Assembly: GCF_001767395.1 (NCBI RefSeq)
Contig: NZ_CP017014.1
Span: 1,116,001-1,180,000 of the forward strand
Length of the DNA stretch: 64,000 bases
Source of the DNA: Rhodococcus sp. WMMA185
GTDB taxonomy: Bacteria > Actinomycetota > Actinomycetes > Mycobacteriales > Mycobacteriaceae
Direction: 5' to 3'
Of the stretch, positions 6,826-15,469 are shown piece after piece. Below the pieces are notes generated by a model. It was given only the letters and a program-made list of their open reading frames with translations. It ran no database searches and was not told where the DNA came from. Both the position numbers and the translations under genes were made by a program. Every line of letters starts with the position of its first letter. Position 1 is the stretch's first letter.

Positions 6826-8228
6826 GCCGGGCGGCGAGAACCGCCTGCGGAGGCGGTGCGTGTTCGGCCGCCGGCCGAAGAGTTCGTGCGTGTGCGCCCC
6901 GCTCCTCCCGAACGGGATCGCCGAGCACCACCGCCTTGGCCGTGCGCGCGTCCACCTTGGGTGCCGTCCCTCCGCCGACCCCGTCCGCCGCCGTTGGTGG
7001 CCGGAGCCGGCTTCGGGGCCGGGGCCGGGGCCACATATGGGGCGATGTCGCCGACCAACTCGAGAACGTGTGCCGAATCCGCGGTGCTACGAATGGGTGT
7101 CGCCTTGATCGCGGCCTTGCGCATGAGGACGGAAAGATCCCTACGCTGCTCGGGCAGGACGACGGTGACGACGTCGCCGGCGCTGCCGGCGCGGGCGGTG
7201 CGGCCGGAGCGGTGAAGGTAGGCCTTGTGTTCCGCGGGCGGATCGACGTGAACGACCAGTTCCACGTCGTCGACGTGGACGCCCCGGGCCGCGACATCTG
7301 TTGCCACCAGTACGCGTGCCTCGCCGGAGGAGAAGGACGCGAGGTTGCGGTCGCGGGCGGCCTGCGACAGGTTGCCGTGCAGGTCGACCGACGGGATTCC
7401 CGACTCCGTGAGCTGACGAGCCAACTTGCGGGCCTGGTGCTTGGTGCGCATGAACAGGATCCGGCGACCGGTACCGGAGGCCAGGCGCTCGACCAGCTTG
7501 CGCTTGGCGTCGACGCCGTCGACGTCGAAGACGTGGTGTGTCATGGCCGCGACGGGCGAGTTCGCCTCGTCGACCGAGTGCAGTACCTCGTTCTTCAGGA
7601 ACCGCCTGACCAGCTTGTCCACACCGTTGTCCAACGTGGCGGAGAACAGCAAACGCTGCCCTTGCTGGGGGGTGGCCGAGAGGATTCGAGTCACGACAGG
7701 CAGGAAGCCGAGGTCGGCCATGTGGTCGGCTTCGTCGAGGACCGTGATCTCGACGGCGTCGAGACTCACGAACTTCTGCTTCATAAGGTCTTCGAGCCGT
7801 CCGGGGCAGGCGACGACGATATCGACGCCGGCCTGAAGAGCGTTTACCTGGCGATTTTGGGAGACACCACCGAAGATGGTGGTGACCCGCAAGTCATACG
7901 CGGTGGCCAGAGGCTCGAGGGTGGCCGTGATCTGGGTGGCGAGTTCGCGAGTGGGTGCCAGAACGAGGCCCAACGGGCGCCCCGGGCGGCGCTTTCCGCC
8001 CGATAGTTCACCGGCGAGGCGGGACACCATCGGAATGGAGAAGGCGAGCGTCTTACCGCTTCCTGTCTTCCCCCGGCCCAGCACGTCGCGCCCGGCGAGG
8101 GTATCCGGAAGGGTGTCGACCTGGATGGGGAACGGGGAGGTGATCTCTTTGGCAGCAAGGGCTCTTACCAGTGGTTCGCGGACTCCGAGGGCGGCGAACG
8201 TTGCTGTGGGGGCAGTCGTGTCGGACAA
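6822..8228 (-). CDS. DEAD-box ATP-dependent RNA helicase
   Basis: 468 aa, TTG start at 8228. Motif I G-K-T-G-S-G-K-T at 53-60, A-P-T-R-E-L-A, D-E-A-D at 165-168, S-A-T at 196-198 and the motif VI H-R-S-G-R-T-A-R are intact. A low-complexity Arg/Gly/Ala/Ser-rich tail from about residue 385 resembles the RNA-binding tails of RhlE/CsdA-like helicases. These unwind structured RNA in ribosome assembly and mRNA decay, often in the cold. The AAAGG that should serve as ribosome-binding site lies in the 3' arm of a strong hairpin (8234-8272), so translation may be structure-controlled. Confidence 0.9.
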   Translation of the reverse strand: MSDTTAPTATFAALGVREPLVRALAAKEITSPFPIQVDTLPDTLAGRDVLGRGKTGSGKTLAFSIPMVSRLAGELSGGKRRPGRPLGLVLAPTRELATQITATLEPLATAYDLRVTTIFGGVSQNRQVNALQAGVDIVVACPGRLEDLMKQKFVSLDAVEITVLDEADHMADLGFLPVVTRILSATPQQGQRLLFSATLDNGVDKLVRRFLKNEVLHSVDEANSPVAAMTHHVFDVDGVDAKRKLVERLASGTGRRILFMRTKHQARKLARQLTESGIPSVDLHGNLSQAARDRNLASFSSGEARVLVATDVAARGVHVDDVELVVHVDPPAEHKAYLHRSGRTARAGSAGDVVTVVLPEQRRDLSVLMRKAAIKATPIRSTADSAHVLELVGDIAPYVAPAPAPKPAPATNGGGRGRRRDGTQGGRAHGQGGGARRSRSGGAGRTRTNSSAGGRTRTASAGGSRRPA

Positions 8229-8233
8229 GTAGT

Positions 8234-8272
8234 CAGGCCTTTCTCACACTTCGGGTGTGCCCGAAAGGCCTG
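8234..8272 (-). promoter_or_regulatory. Hairpin hiding the helicase ribosome-binding site
   Basis: In the mRNA sense, CAGGCCTTTC pairs perfectly with GAAAGGCCTG, enclosing a second 5-bp stem (CACAC/GTGTG) with a 5-nt loop. The only candidate Shine-Dalgarno, GAAAGG, is in the 3' arm, with 9 bases between AAAGG and the TTG start. The element starts 6 bases upstream of the coding region. No T-tract follows, so a terminator is less likely. It could be an RNA thermometer or a feedback site for the helicase itself. Confidence 0.6.
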
Positions 8273-8480
8273 ATACGGAAAGTCTCCGCGGGGCTCGAGC
8301 ACAGATTGGCGGCGTTGCCGGTCGGCACGCTTGTTCGCCGTAAGAAGAGCGGATGTGGGTGCACATCCAGCAGGATTCGGAAACTACCGAACTGAATGCG
8401 TTCTACGACGCTGGATGGCCGTTCTGGTCATCTAGTGGTGGAGACTCTACCCGGTGTGGGCGGATTGTCCGACCCAGCGG

Positions 8481-8894
8481 TCACAGCCCGACCCATTCCG
8501 AAGCACCGTCGGCGAACCTCTGGCGCTTCCAGATGGGCACCTCGTGTTTGATGCGTTCCACCAGTTCGGCGCATGCCGAGAAGGCTTCGGCGCGGTGGGG
8601 AGCGGCGACAGCGGCAACCACCGCGAGGTCGCCGATTGTGAGAGATCCCACTCGGTGGATCGCGGCCACCGGTAGTCCGGTCGAGGCCGACACCTCTTCG
8701 CAGACTGTGCGGAGGAAGCGCTCGGCATTCGGGTGAGCTTGGTATTCGAGTGCCGAAACGGAGTGCCCACCATCATGATTGCGGACAACTCCGGTGAACA
8801 CCACGACGGCACCGTGTTCAGGTCCGGCCACGGCGGCGTCGACGACGGCGGTATCGAGGGGCTGGTCCGAGATCTGGGCGAGGATTTCACTCAT
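8481..8894 (-). CDS. moaE: Molybdopterin synthase catalytic (large) subunit MoaE
   Basis: 137 aa from the ATG at 8894, preceded by GGAGG about 9 bases upstream; a TTG 21 bases earlier is less well placed. MoaE motifs are G-A-V-V-V-F-T-G-V-V-R-N-H-D, L-E-Y-Q-A-H-P, H-R-V-G-x-L-x-I-G-D, A-H-R-A-E-A-F equivalent (A-P-H-R-A-E-A-F) and the C-terminal P-I-W-K-R. It transfers sulfur from MoaD thiocarboxylate to precursor Z to make molybdopterin. It overlaps the end of the moaCB fusion by 8 bases, so the two are one transcript; its partner MoaD is encoded at 12188 on the other strand. Confidence 0.9.
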   Translation of the reverse strand: MSEILAQISDQPLDTAVVDAAVAGPEHGAVVVFTGVVRNHDGGHSVSALEYQAHPNAERFLRTVCEEVSASTGLPVAAIHRVGSLTIGDLAVVAAVAAPHRAEAFSACAELVERIKHEVPIWKRQRFADGASEWVGL

Positions 8895-9861
8895 CGTGCG
8901 TGCCTCCACCGGCAACCTGGGCGAGAAGGTGGTCGATGATGGGACCGAGCACAGACAACCCGTCCCTGACCCCGCCTGGAGAACCGGGGAGATTGACGAT
9001 GACTGTGCCGTCCGCCACCCCCGCGAGTCCGCGGCTGAGCGAGGCGTGTGGGGTCACCGCTGTTCCGCGGTTTCGGATGGCGTCCGCGACGCCGGGAAGT
9101 TCGCGGTCGAGTACTGCCCGCGTCGCCTCTGGAGTGGCGTCGGTCGGCGAGATACCGGTACCGCCGGTGCTGATGATCAATGCCGGCCTGTTCGAAAGTG
9201 CGTCGGCAACACCGGCGGCGATATCGGCGTCGGCATAGACGAGCGGGCCGCGAGCGGTGAAGCCACGTTCCTCGAGCCACGCGACGATGACCGGCCCGGT
9301 CGTGTCTTCTCGCGTTCCCTTGGCGCCGCCTGTCGAGGCGACCAGAACTGCGGCAGAGCGAGTTGAGGCCGAAGGGGTTTCGGAACCTCCACCCTCGCGT
9401 GTCCAATGCCCGCGTTTGCCGCCCTCCTTGGTGAGCAGGCGGACGCCGTCCAGGGTCGCGCCGGGATCGACTGCCTTGATCATGTCGTGCAGGGTCAAGC
9501 CGGCCACAGCCACCGCGGTGAGAGCCTCCATCTCGACGCCGGTGGGGCCCTTCGTCTTCGCTGTGGCCTCGATGGTGATCGCGGTGTCGGTGAAACCGAA
9601 CTCCAACTTCACCGAGGACAACGCCAGCTGGTGACACAGCGGAATCAGTTCGGACGTCTTCTTCGCCCCCGCGATACCTGCGATCCGAGCCGTTGCGAGA
9701 ACGTCGGCCTTGGGAAGGTTGTCGGCTCGAACCAGTGCGATCACCTCGGGGGTGGTGACCAACTGCCCTGCAGCCACTGCGATTCGGGTGGTGTCGGCCT
9801 TCTCGCTCACGTCGACCATGCGGGCGCGGCCCTCGTTGTCGAGGTGCGTCAAATCGCTCAT
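8887..9861 (-). CDS. moaCB: Bifunctional MoaC-MoaB fusion for molybdenum cofactor synthesis
   Basis: 324 aa. Residues about 1-155 are MoaC (cyclic pyranopterin monophosphate synthase): H-L-D, K-A-D-V-L-A-T-A-R-I-A-G-I, L-I-P-L-C-H-Q-L, G-V-E-M-E-A-L-T-A, D-M-I-K-A-V-D. After a short linker, residues about 165-324 are a MoaB/MogA domain (molybdopterin adenylyltransferase) with S-T-G-G-T-G-I-S-P-T-D and a P-G-S-P-G-G-V motif. The fusion joins the first and third pathway steps and is known in actinobacteria. Its ATG overlaps the moeA stop (ATGA), indicating translational coupling. Confidence 0.9.
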   Translation of the reverse strand: MSDLTHLDNEGRARMVDVSEKADTTRIAVAAGQLVTTPEVIALVRADNLPKADVLATARIAGIAGAKKTSELIPLCHQLALSSVKLEFGFTDTAITIEATAKTKGPTGVEMEALTAVAVAGLTLHDMIKAVDPGATLDGVRLLTKEGGKRGHWTREGGGSETPSASTRSAAVLVASTGGAKGTREDTTGPVIVAWLEERGFTARGPLVYADADIAAGVADALSNRPALIISTGGTGISPTDATPEATRAVLDRELPGVADAIRNRGTAVTPHASLSRGLAGVADGTVIVNLPGSPGGVRDGLSVLGPIIDHLLAQVAGGGTHDE

Positions 9862-11042
9862 AGGGGAATCGCTTTCACAAGGTCACCGGCGTCGAGCGCG
9901 GTAACGTCGGCGGGAACGTCGACAAGGACGTCTGCCCATGCCATGGCGGCGACGAGATGGGAGCCGGGGCCGGATACGAGTTCGACTCCGGCGGTGGTGC
10001 TTCGGGCACGCAAGAATTGCCGCTTGCCGGGAATAGAGGTGATGGCCGCGGCGAGCGGTAGCTCGTCGGGTTCTATCGGGGGGAGTCCCGCCGCGCGGCG
10101 GATCTCGGGACGCGCGAAGATCTCGAACGACACGAGTGCGCTGACGGGGTTGCCGGGAAAGTTCAGTACTGGAACGCCGTCCACCACAGCGGTGCCCTGC
10201 GGGCCGCCGGGTTGCATTGCCACGTGACCGAACTCCGCGCCAAGTGAGGTGAGCGTGTCTTTCACCACCTCGAAATCGCCCATCGACACCCCGCCCGAGG
10301 TAAGGACGAGGTCGGCCGTGGTGGTTGCCTCGGTGAGAAGTGCGCGGAACTCGGCCGGGTCGTCGCCGCTGCGGGAGATCGAGACCACCTCCGCGCCGTT
10401 GGCGCGCGCACTCGACGCGAGCGCGATGCCGTTGGAGTCGAAAATCTCGCCCGGCCTCAGGGTGCTTCCGGCATCGACGAGTTCGGCGCCGGTGGTGATG
10501 ACCGCGATACGGGGACGGGGGCGCACCGGAACCCGTTGGAGTCCGACTGCGGCGAGCACGGCGATGTGCCGGGCCGCGAGGATTGCGCCGGCCGGAAGCA
10601 GAAGAGTGCCCGCTTTCACATCGCTACCGCGCTCGCGCACGAACTCGCCGACGCTTCGTGCTCGATTGATGCGCACCTCCCCGTCCGCGGTCTCGGTGTC
10701 CTCAACGGGCACGATGGCATCGGCCCCGTCGGGGATGGGAGCACCGGTCATGATCCGGTATGCCGTGCCGGGGGTGTGGGTGACGGGATCCACCGGTCCG
10801 GCCGCGATCACGCCGCGCACCGGCAGAGCTACGGGCACGGCGCGGATGGACGCCGCATCGACCGCGTATCCGTCCATCTGAGAGTTGCGGAACAGCGGCA
10901 GATCGACAGGCGAATGTACGTCCGAGGCCAGGACGCGACCGAGCCCGTCGCCGAGAGGAATGTCTTCGGCGGATCGCGATTGGAGAGCGGCAAGGAGTGC
11001 GGCGACGTGCCGGCGATGATCCTCGACCGAGCGTGCGGTCAT
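9858..11042 (-). CDS. moeA: Molybdopterin molybdenumtransferase MoeA
   Basis: 394 aa from the ATG at 11042 (M-T-A-R-S-V-E-D-H). MoeA motifs include [57 protein letters not shown] and the C-terminal L-P-G-N-P-V-S-type stretch ([10 protein letters not shown]). It inserts molybdate into adenylylated molybdopterin. The frame stays open far upstream, but that is antisense to moaA and is excluded. First gene of a moeA-moaCB-moaE operon, divergent from moaA. Confidence 0.9.
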   Translation of the reverse strand: MTARSVEDHRRHVAALLAALQSRSAEDIPLGDGLGRVLASDVHSPVDLPLFRNSQMDGYAVDAASIRAVPVALPVRGVIAAGPVDPVTHTPGTAYRIMTGAPIPDGADAIVPVEDTETADGEVRINRARSVGEFVRERGSDVKAGTLLLPAGAILAARHIAVLAAVGLQRVPVRPRPRIAVITTGAELVDAGSTLRPGEIFDSNGIALASSARANGAEVVSISRSGDDPAEFRALLTEATTTADLVLTSGGVSMGDFEVVKDTLTSLGAEFGHVAMQPGGPQGTAVVDGVPVLNFPGNPVSALVSFEIFARPEIRRAAGLPPIEPDELPLAAAITSIPGKRQFLRARSTTAGVELVSGPGSHLVAAMAWADVLVDVPADVTALDAGDLVKAIPL

Positions 11043-11106
11043 GATGTTCCTCGGGGCATGGTCACTAATCCTAGGCGGCGATCGGACAGCAACAACCCAG
11101 TCACGG

Positions 11107-11112
11107 CATACT
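11107..11112 (+). promoter_or_regulatory. Putative -10 of a leaderless moaA transcript
   Basis: CATACT lies 6 bases before the moaA ATG at 11119, so transcription would begin at or next to the start codon; no ribosome-binding site is present. CGGACA at 11083-11088 is a possible weak -35 with an 18-base spacer. No Moco-type riboswitch structure is apparent in the 76-base divergent gap. Confidence 0.45.
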
Positions 11113-11118
11113 GGACCG

Positions 11119-12195
11119 ATGGAGGGTTTGGGCAACTCGGTGACGACGGTGGCGTTGGGTGTTCCCACGATGCCGTCGTCGGCGTCGATCGAGGACAGGC
11201 CTGACGTCGGCGAACTCGTCGATCGATTCGGGCGGGTGGCACGGGACCTACGCGTCTCCATTACCGAGAAGTGCTCCCTGCGCTGCACGTACTGCATGCC
11301 TGAGGACGGGTTACCCGCCATACCGACGCAGAATCTCCTCACCGCGGATGAAATCGTGCGACTGGTCGATATCGCCGTCCATCGACTCGGTGTGCGTGAG
11401 GTGCGGTTCACCGGAGGTGAACCGTTGATGCGCCCCGATCTCGAGCAGATGATCGCGGGATGTGCCGAACGTGCTCCCGGCGTGCCGTTGGCAATGACCA
11501 CCAACGCCATCGGCCTGGAACATCGCGCCCACAAACTCGTAGAAGCAGGACTGTCTCGGATCAACATCTCCCTTGACTCTATCGACCGCGAGCATTTCGC
11601 GAGACTCACACGGCGGGACCGGCTTCCCTCGGTGATCGCCGGGATCCGTGCCGCCGCCGAGGCGGGTCTCGGGCCGTTGAAGATCAATGCGGTTCTGATG
11701 CCCGAAATGCTGGGTGGTGCAGCGGATCTCCTGGAGTGGTGTCTGAATGAGGGTGTCGCGCTTCGTTTCATCGAGGAGATGCCACTCGATGCCGACCACG
11801 AATGGGCGCGCGAGAACATGGTGACTGCCGACCGCCTGCTGGCCGTGCTCGGCGAACGGTTCACACTGTCCGAACATGGCAGACAAGACCCCTCGGCGCC
11901 GGCCGAGGAGTGGCTGGTGGACGGCGGTCCCGCGACGGTCGGTGTCATCGCATCCGTCACTCGCTCGTTCTGCTCGGATTGCGACCGTACCCGGCTCACT
12001 GCCGAGGGGACGGTACGGTCGTGCCTGTTCAGCGACCGCGAGATCGATCTCAGGGCGGCACTGCGCGGCGGCGCCGACGACGAGGAGTTGGCGCGGTTGT
12101 GGCGCGGCGCGATGTGGAACAAGTGGGCGGGTCATGGGATCAACGCGGACGGCTTTGCGCCGCCGCAACGCAGCATGGGAGCGATAGGTGGTTGA
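11119..12195 (+). CDS. moaA: GTP 3',8-cyclase MoaA (radical SAM)
   Basis: 358 aa from the ATG at 11119. The radical-SAM cluster C-S-L-R-C-T-Y-C-M is at 52-60, R-F-T-G-G-E-P-L near 97, and a second cluster C-S-D-C-D-R-T-R-L with a later Cys binds GTP in the C-terminal domain. The protein ends in the conserved Gly-Gly tail required for catalysis. It performs the first step, GTP to the cyclic intermediate used by MoaC. An ATG 48 bases downstream (M-P-S-S) is a possible alternative start; the first is preferred because of the -10 spacing. Confidence 0.9.
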   Translation: MEGLGNSVTTVALGVPTMPSSASIEDRPDVGELVDRFGRVARDLRVSITEKCSLRCTYCMPEDGLPAIPTQNLLTADEIVRLVDIAVHRLGVREVRFTGGEPLMRPDLEQMIAGCAERAPGVPLAMTTNAIGLEHRAHKLVEAGLSRINISLDSIDREHFARLTRRDRLPSVIAGIRAAAEAGLGPLKINAVLMPEMLGGAADLLEWCLNEGVALRFIEEMPLDADHEWARENMVTADRLLAVLGERFTLSEHGRQDPSAPAEEWLVDGGPATVGVIASVTRSFCSDCDRTRLTAEGTVRSCLFSDREIDLRAALRGGADDEELARLWRGAMWNKWAGHGINADGFAPPQRSMGAIGG

Positions 12196-12451
12196 GAAGT
12201 CGGTGACGGCTGTGTCGGTCCGGTATTTCGCGGCGGCGGCCGATGCCGCGGGATGCACCAAGGAAACTATCGAGTTCCCGGCGCCCGCGGATCTCGGCCA
12301 GGTGAAATCCGCACTGCTCGACAGGTACGGTCCCGACATGGAGCGCGTTCTCGAGGTCGCCGCGTTCCTCGTGGGTTCCGAGTTGACGCGCGATCTGACC
12401 CGTCCAGCGGGATCGCAGGTGGACGTCCTGCCTCCCTTCGCCGGGGGCTAG
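12188..12451 (+). CDS. moaD: Molybdopterin synthase sulfur carrier MoaD
   Basis: 87 aa, GTG start at 12188 overlapping the moaA stop by 8 bases. It is a ubiquitin-like ThiS/MoaD fold with the pattern V-R-Y-F-A-A-A-A-D near the start and the functional C-terminal Gly-Gly (P-P-F-A-G-G) that is thiocarboxylated. It is the small subunit partner of the MoaE encoded at 8481-8894. Confidence 0.88.
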   Translation: MVEKSVTAVSVRYFAAAADAAGCTKETIEFPAPADLGQVKSALLDRYGPDMERVLEVAAFLVGSELTRDLTRPAGSQVDVLPPFAGG

Positions 12452-12458
12452 GGAGCGG

Positions 12459-13235
12459 TCAGCGAGCGGACTCGGCCAGCCACTGATCGAACGTGATCGT
12501 TCCGAACTGGTTGTCGGGAACGAGATTACGCCCCTCCCGCAGGAACTTGCCCAACGTGCCCGGTAGTGGGAACTTCGCGACGAAACCACGCTTGCCCGTC
12601 GCCCTCTTCCACTTGGCGACGAGTTCATGGGCGGTGTGCACCTCGGGGCCGCCGATGGTGATCGGATCGTCAGGCGCCCTTTCGGTGGACAGGGCGACAT
12701 CGACTAGAGCGTGGGCGACATCCCTGGTGTCGATGGTTTGGAAGCTGGTCTTCGTGAATGCGGGAAAGACCCCGGTCAAGCTCGCGGCCCCGGCGATCAT
12801 GGGGATGAAGTCATGGAATTGCGTAGCCCGCACGATCCACGTATCGATCGGCGAAGTCTTGTACACCAATTCTTGCTGTCTCTTCGCCTGGTAGTACGCG
12901 AACCTGCCTTGGTCGACGTTGACGATGGAGAGTAGGACGGCGCGTCCGACCCCTGCACCGTCGGCCATCGCAAGCAGGTTCTTTGCACCCGTCTCGAGTA
13001 CGGAGCGGGTGCCGCGGGTCTTGCCATCGGTGGTGTCGACCAGGACGTCGACGCCGTCAAGGGCCTCTGCGAGCCCCTCGCCGGTGACGAGGTCGCCCTG
13101 GAAGTGCTCTATCGCGGTTCCGGGCGCACCTCCGTGCCGTGAAAGGACTCGAACCGAATGGCCGCGGGCGAGGAACTCCTTGACCGCCTGCCTGCCGGCG
13201 AGGCCGGTGCCGCCCACCACGAGTGCCTGCACCAC
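12459..13235 (-). CDS. NAD(P)-binding atypical SDR / NmrA-like protein
   Basis: 258 aa. N-terminal nucleotide motif G-G-T-G-L-A-G-R (8-15), then R-G-H-S-V-R-V-L-S-R, as in atypical short-chain dehydrogenases of the NmrA/YbjT type. A Y-Y-x-x-K-like segment (Y-Y-Q-A-K, about 118) is present. It lies 4 bases downstream of nadE on the same strand, so the pair is probably co-transcribed. Substrate unknown; sequence family assignment is confident, function is not. Confidence 0.8.
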   Translation of the reverse strand: MVQALVVGGTGLAGRQAVKEFLARGHSVRVLSRHGGAPGTAIEHFQGDLVTGEGLAEALDGVDVLVDTTDGKTRGTRSVLETGAKNLLAMADGAGVGRAVLLSIVNVDQGRFAYYQAKRQQELVYKTSPIDTWIVRATQFHDFIPMIAGAASLTGVFPAFTKTSFQTIDTRDVAHALVDVALSTERAPDDPITIGGPEVHTAHELVAKWKRATGKRGFVAKFPLPGTLGKFLREGRNLVPDNQFGTITFDQWLAESAR

Positions 13236-13239
13236 GGCG

Positions 13240-14079
13240 TCACCGCCACCAGGTGTCGAGCGGTGTTACCGGGACCGCGCGTTTGTGCCGGGTGTTCAAG
13301 AACATCGTCTCGAGCTTGCGCGCCACCGTGTCCGACACCTCCTTGCCTTCGAGGTAGTCGTCGATCTGCGAATACGTCAAACCGAGTGCCTCCTCGTCGG
13401 GGAGGGCGGGTCGGTCGTCTTCGAGGTCAGCGGTCGGAACCTTCTTCCACGTGCTCTCGGGTGCACCGAGTTCGCGGAGCAGTGCGGCGCCCTGTCGTTT
13501 CGATAGTCCGGTGAGCGGGGTGACATCGACGCCGCCGTCTCCGAATTTGGTGAAGAACCCGGTGACCGCCTCGGCTGCGTGGTCCGTACCGACCACGAGG
13601 TAGCCGAGTTGGCCGGCGATCGAGTACTGGATCACCATTCGTTCACGAGCCTTGATGTTGCCGCGAACGAAGTCACGCAGCTCCCCATCGTCGCCGAGGA
13701 TGTCCCGCAATGCCTCCGATGACTCCCTGGCGGTGGCGTCCGCCCCGGGTTTGACATTCACGACCACCGACCGGTCGGGCTCGATGAACTTCAGCGAGAT
13801 CTGCGCGTCCGATTCGTCCGCCTGCGTGCCGTAGGGCAGTCGAACGGCCACGAACTCGGCGTCGTGCCCCTCGTCGCGGAGCTCGGTCGCCGCGAGTTGA
13901 GTGAGGCGACCGGTGAGGGTGCTGTCCTGCCCGCCACTGATACCGAGGACGAATCCCTTGGCCCCAGTGGACAGTAGGTAGTCCTTCAGGAACTGCACAC
14001 GTTTGCGGATTTCGCCCGCCGGATCGATGGTGGGCCGGGCACCGAGCTCTTCGAGGATCTGCGCGCGTAGATTCGCCAT
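13240..14079 (-). CDS. nadE: Ammonia-dependent NAD+ synthetase
   Basis: 279 aa from the ATG at 14079 (M-A-N-L-R-A-Q-I-L). The ATP-pyrophosphatase P-loop S-G-G-Q-D-S is at 48-53, followed by [19 protein letters not shown] and P-L-T-G-L-S-K-R typical of the E. coli/B. subtilis short NadE. There is no N-terminal glutaminase domain, so it uses ammonia, unlike the glutamine-dependent form of M. tuberculosis. It converts deamido-NAD to NAD. An upstream extension of the frame lacks support. Confidence 0.92.
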   Translation of the reverse strand: MANLRAQILEELGARPTIDPAGEIRKRVQFLKDYLLSTGAKGFVLGISGGQDSTLTGRLTQLAATELRDEGHDAEFVAVRLPYGTQADESDAQISLKFIEPDRSVVVNVKPGADATARESSEALRDILGDDGELRDFVRGNIKARERMVIQYSIAGQLGYLVVGTDHAAEAVTGFFTKFGDGGVDVTPLTGLSKRQGAALLRELGAPESTWKKVPTADLEDDRPALPDEEALGLTYSQIDDYLEGKEVSDTVARKLETMFLNTRHKRAVPVTPLDTWWR

Positions 14080-14116
14080 GACAAGACTGTAGCTAGCAGC
14101 GATATCGAGCGCGGAG

Positions 14117-14122
14117 TACAGT
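14117..14122 (+). promoter_or_regulatory. -10 element of the first nucleosidase (leaderless)
   Basis: TACAGT with 7 bases to the ATG at 14130. The context GAGTACAGTCGCG is repeated exactly before the second nucleosidase at 14876-14888, so promoter and gene were duplicated together. The spacing implies a leaderless transcript. Confidence 0.55.
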
Positions 14123-14129
14123 CGCGCCA

Positions 14130-14684
14130 ATGAGGCGTTCCGACATTCTTGTGGCTGTTGCCGTCGAGAAGGGAGCGGCCTATGTTCCACCGGATTTCGA
14201 CACCCTGATCACAGGGATGGGCAAGGTGTCGGCCGCTACGTCCGTAGCTCTCGCTCTCGCCAAGTATCAGCCGGGGAACATGCCTCTCGTCGTCAACATT
14301 GGCACTTGCGGCAGTTTGCATCCACACCGCGCCGGGCTGTTCACGCCATCGATTGTGGTGAACCACGACTTCAACGTTGGTGCCCCCAGAAAAGCCGCCA
14401 AACGTGATTCGGAAGACACGCTTCACATTCCGGACGGTGACGGTTCGGTTCTCGCAACGGGAGACCTGTTCTTGTACGACCCCGAGGTGCGCGATGAGCT
14501 TGCCGCAAGAGCCGATCTCGTCGATATGGAAGGCTACGCCGTCGCGTATGCGTGTGCCCAGCTCGGCGCGCGGTGCCGACTGGTCAGGCACGTTGCCGAC
14601 CAGGCAGACGACGACGCAATAGAATGGCCCGACCGAACAGATCTCAGTTTCCGGGAACTCGGCAAGTGGCTCGCGGCCCTCTAG
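14130..14684 (+). CDS. MTAN-like nucleosidase paralogue A (catalytic Glu missing)
   Basis: 184 aa. PNP/UDP-phosphorylase-type fold: L-I-T-G-M-G-K-V near 27, V-V-N-I-G-T-C-G near 54, V-D-M-E-G-Y near 130 and a late Asp in H-V-A-D-Q-A-D. Aligned to E. coli MTA/SAH nucleosidase (A-M-E-E-E), the position of the water-activating Glu12 is Gly15 here, whereas the tandem paralogue keeps Glu15. The conserved ribose-binding Glu and late Asp remain. It may have altered or lost activity. Leaderless promoter shared in sequence with the paralogue downstream. Confidence 0.75.
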   Translation: MRRSDILVAVAVEKGAAYVPPDFDTLITGMGKVSAATSVALALAKYQPGNMPLVVNIGTCGSLHPHRAGLFTPSIVVNHDFNVGAPRKAAKRDSEDTLHIPDGDGSVLATGDLFLYDPEVRDELAARADLVDMEGYAVAYACAQLGARCRLVRHVADQADDDAIEWPDRTDLSFRELGKWLAAL

Positions 14685-14878
14685 CAGTGCCGATCGCAGT
14701 GTCAGACCGGTTCTGACGCAACGTATCCGATGACTGCTGGTCGCCTTCGAGGAATTATCCACGTACTCGGGCTTGTTCGGCCGCGCCGATAGTGGGCTCG
14801 ACGCGAAGCTGTCCGAGGGTCCGCATTCGTAGCTTCGGTAGGACGGAAACGAAGCTAGCTGCCCTACCGAGCACAGAG

Positions 14879-14884
14879 TACAGT
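14879..14884 (+). promoter_or_regulatory. -10 element of the second nucleosidase (leaderless)
   Basis: TACAGT, again 7 bases before the start (GTG 14892), in the same GAGTACAGTCGCG context as at 14113. Upstream, TAGCTTCG (14830-14837) and CGAAGCTA (14850-14857) form an inverted repeat that could be an operator or a hairpin ending the first gene's transcript. Confidence 0.55.
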
Positions 14885-14891
14885 CGCGAAA

Positions 14892-15443
14892 GTGAGCCAA
14901 TCCAAGATTCTTGTGGTGGCTGCTACTGAGCAGGAGGCAGCGCACATACCGTCCGATTTCAAGGTCCTGATCACAGGAATGGGTAAGGTCGCGGCCGCCG
15001 TGGCTATGGCCGCCGAGCTCGGGAAGTACCCACCGACGGACATGCCTCTCGTCATCAACATCGGCACCTGTGGAGGTTTGCACGAACACCGCTCGGGTCT
15101 GTTCACACCGTCGATCGTGTTGAACCACGACTTCAGTGCAGACGTTCTGAGAAAGTTCGGGCACGACGTGGTTGACACGCTTCACATTCCGGACGGCGAC
15201 GGCACGGTTCTCGCGACTGGAGACCTGTTCGTGTCGGATCCTGCGGCGCGCGATGTACTTGCAGCGAGCGCCGATCTCGTCGACATGGAGGGCTTCGCCA
15301 TCGCCTTTGCCTGCGACCGGGTCGGTGCGCGGTGCCGACTGGTCAAGCACGTCACCGACAAGGCAGACGAGGCGGCGTTGACCTGGCCCGAACTCATCGA
15401 TGAGAGCGCTCGGGAGCTCGGGGAGTGGCTCGCGGCGCTCTAG
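14892..15443 (+). CDS. MTAN-like nucleosidase paralogue B
   Basis: 183 aa, GTG start at 14892. It is clearly a tandem copy of the preceding gene, by eye around 60% identical, with shared blocks such as [14 protein letters not shown] and [10 protein letters not shown]. It keeps the acidic pair of the family (T-E-Q-E, Glu13/Glu15), V-D-M-E-G and H-V-T-D-K-A-D-E, so it should be the active member. The family hydrolyses the N-glycosidic bond of methylthioadenosine, S-adenosylhomocysteine or similar nucleosides. The natural substrate is not clear; it is shorter than classical MTAN. Confidence 0.78.
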   Translation: MSQSKILVVAATEQEAAHIPSDFKVLITGMGKVAAAVAMAAELGKYPPTDMPLVINIGTCGGLHEHRSGLFTPSIVLNHDFSADVLRKFGHDVVDTLHIPDGDGTVLATGDLFVSDPAARDVLAASADLVDMEGFAIAFACDRVGARCRLVKHVTDKADEAALTWPELIDESARELGEWLAAL

Positions 15444-15469
15444 TCGGCACCGCCCTGGTTCGAGGCCCC

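Noticed and set aside
11043-12122. Upstream extension of the moeA frame on the minus strand
   Set aside because: It runs fully antisense to moaA, is Ser/Arg-rich low complexity, and the MoeA domain starts at 11042.
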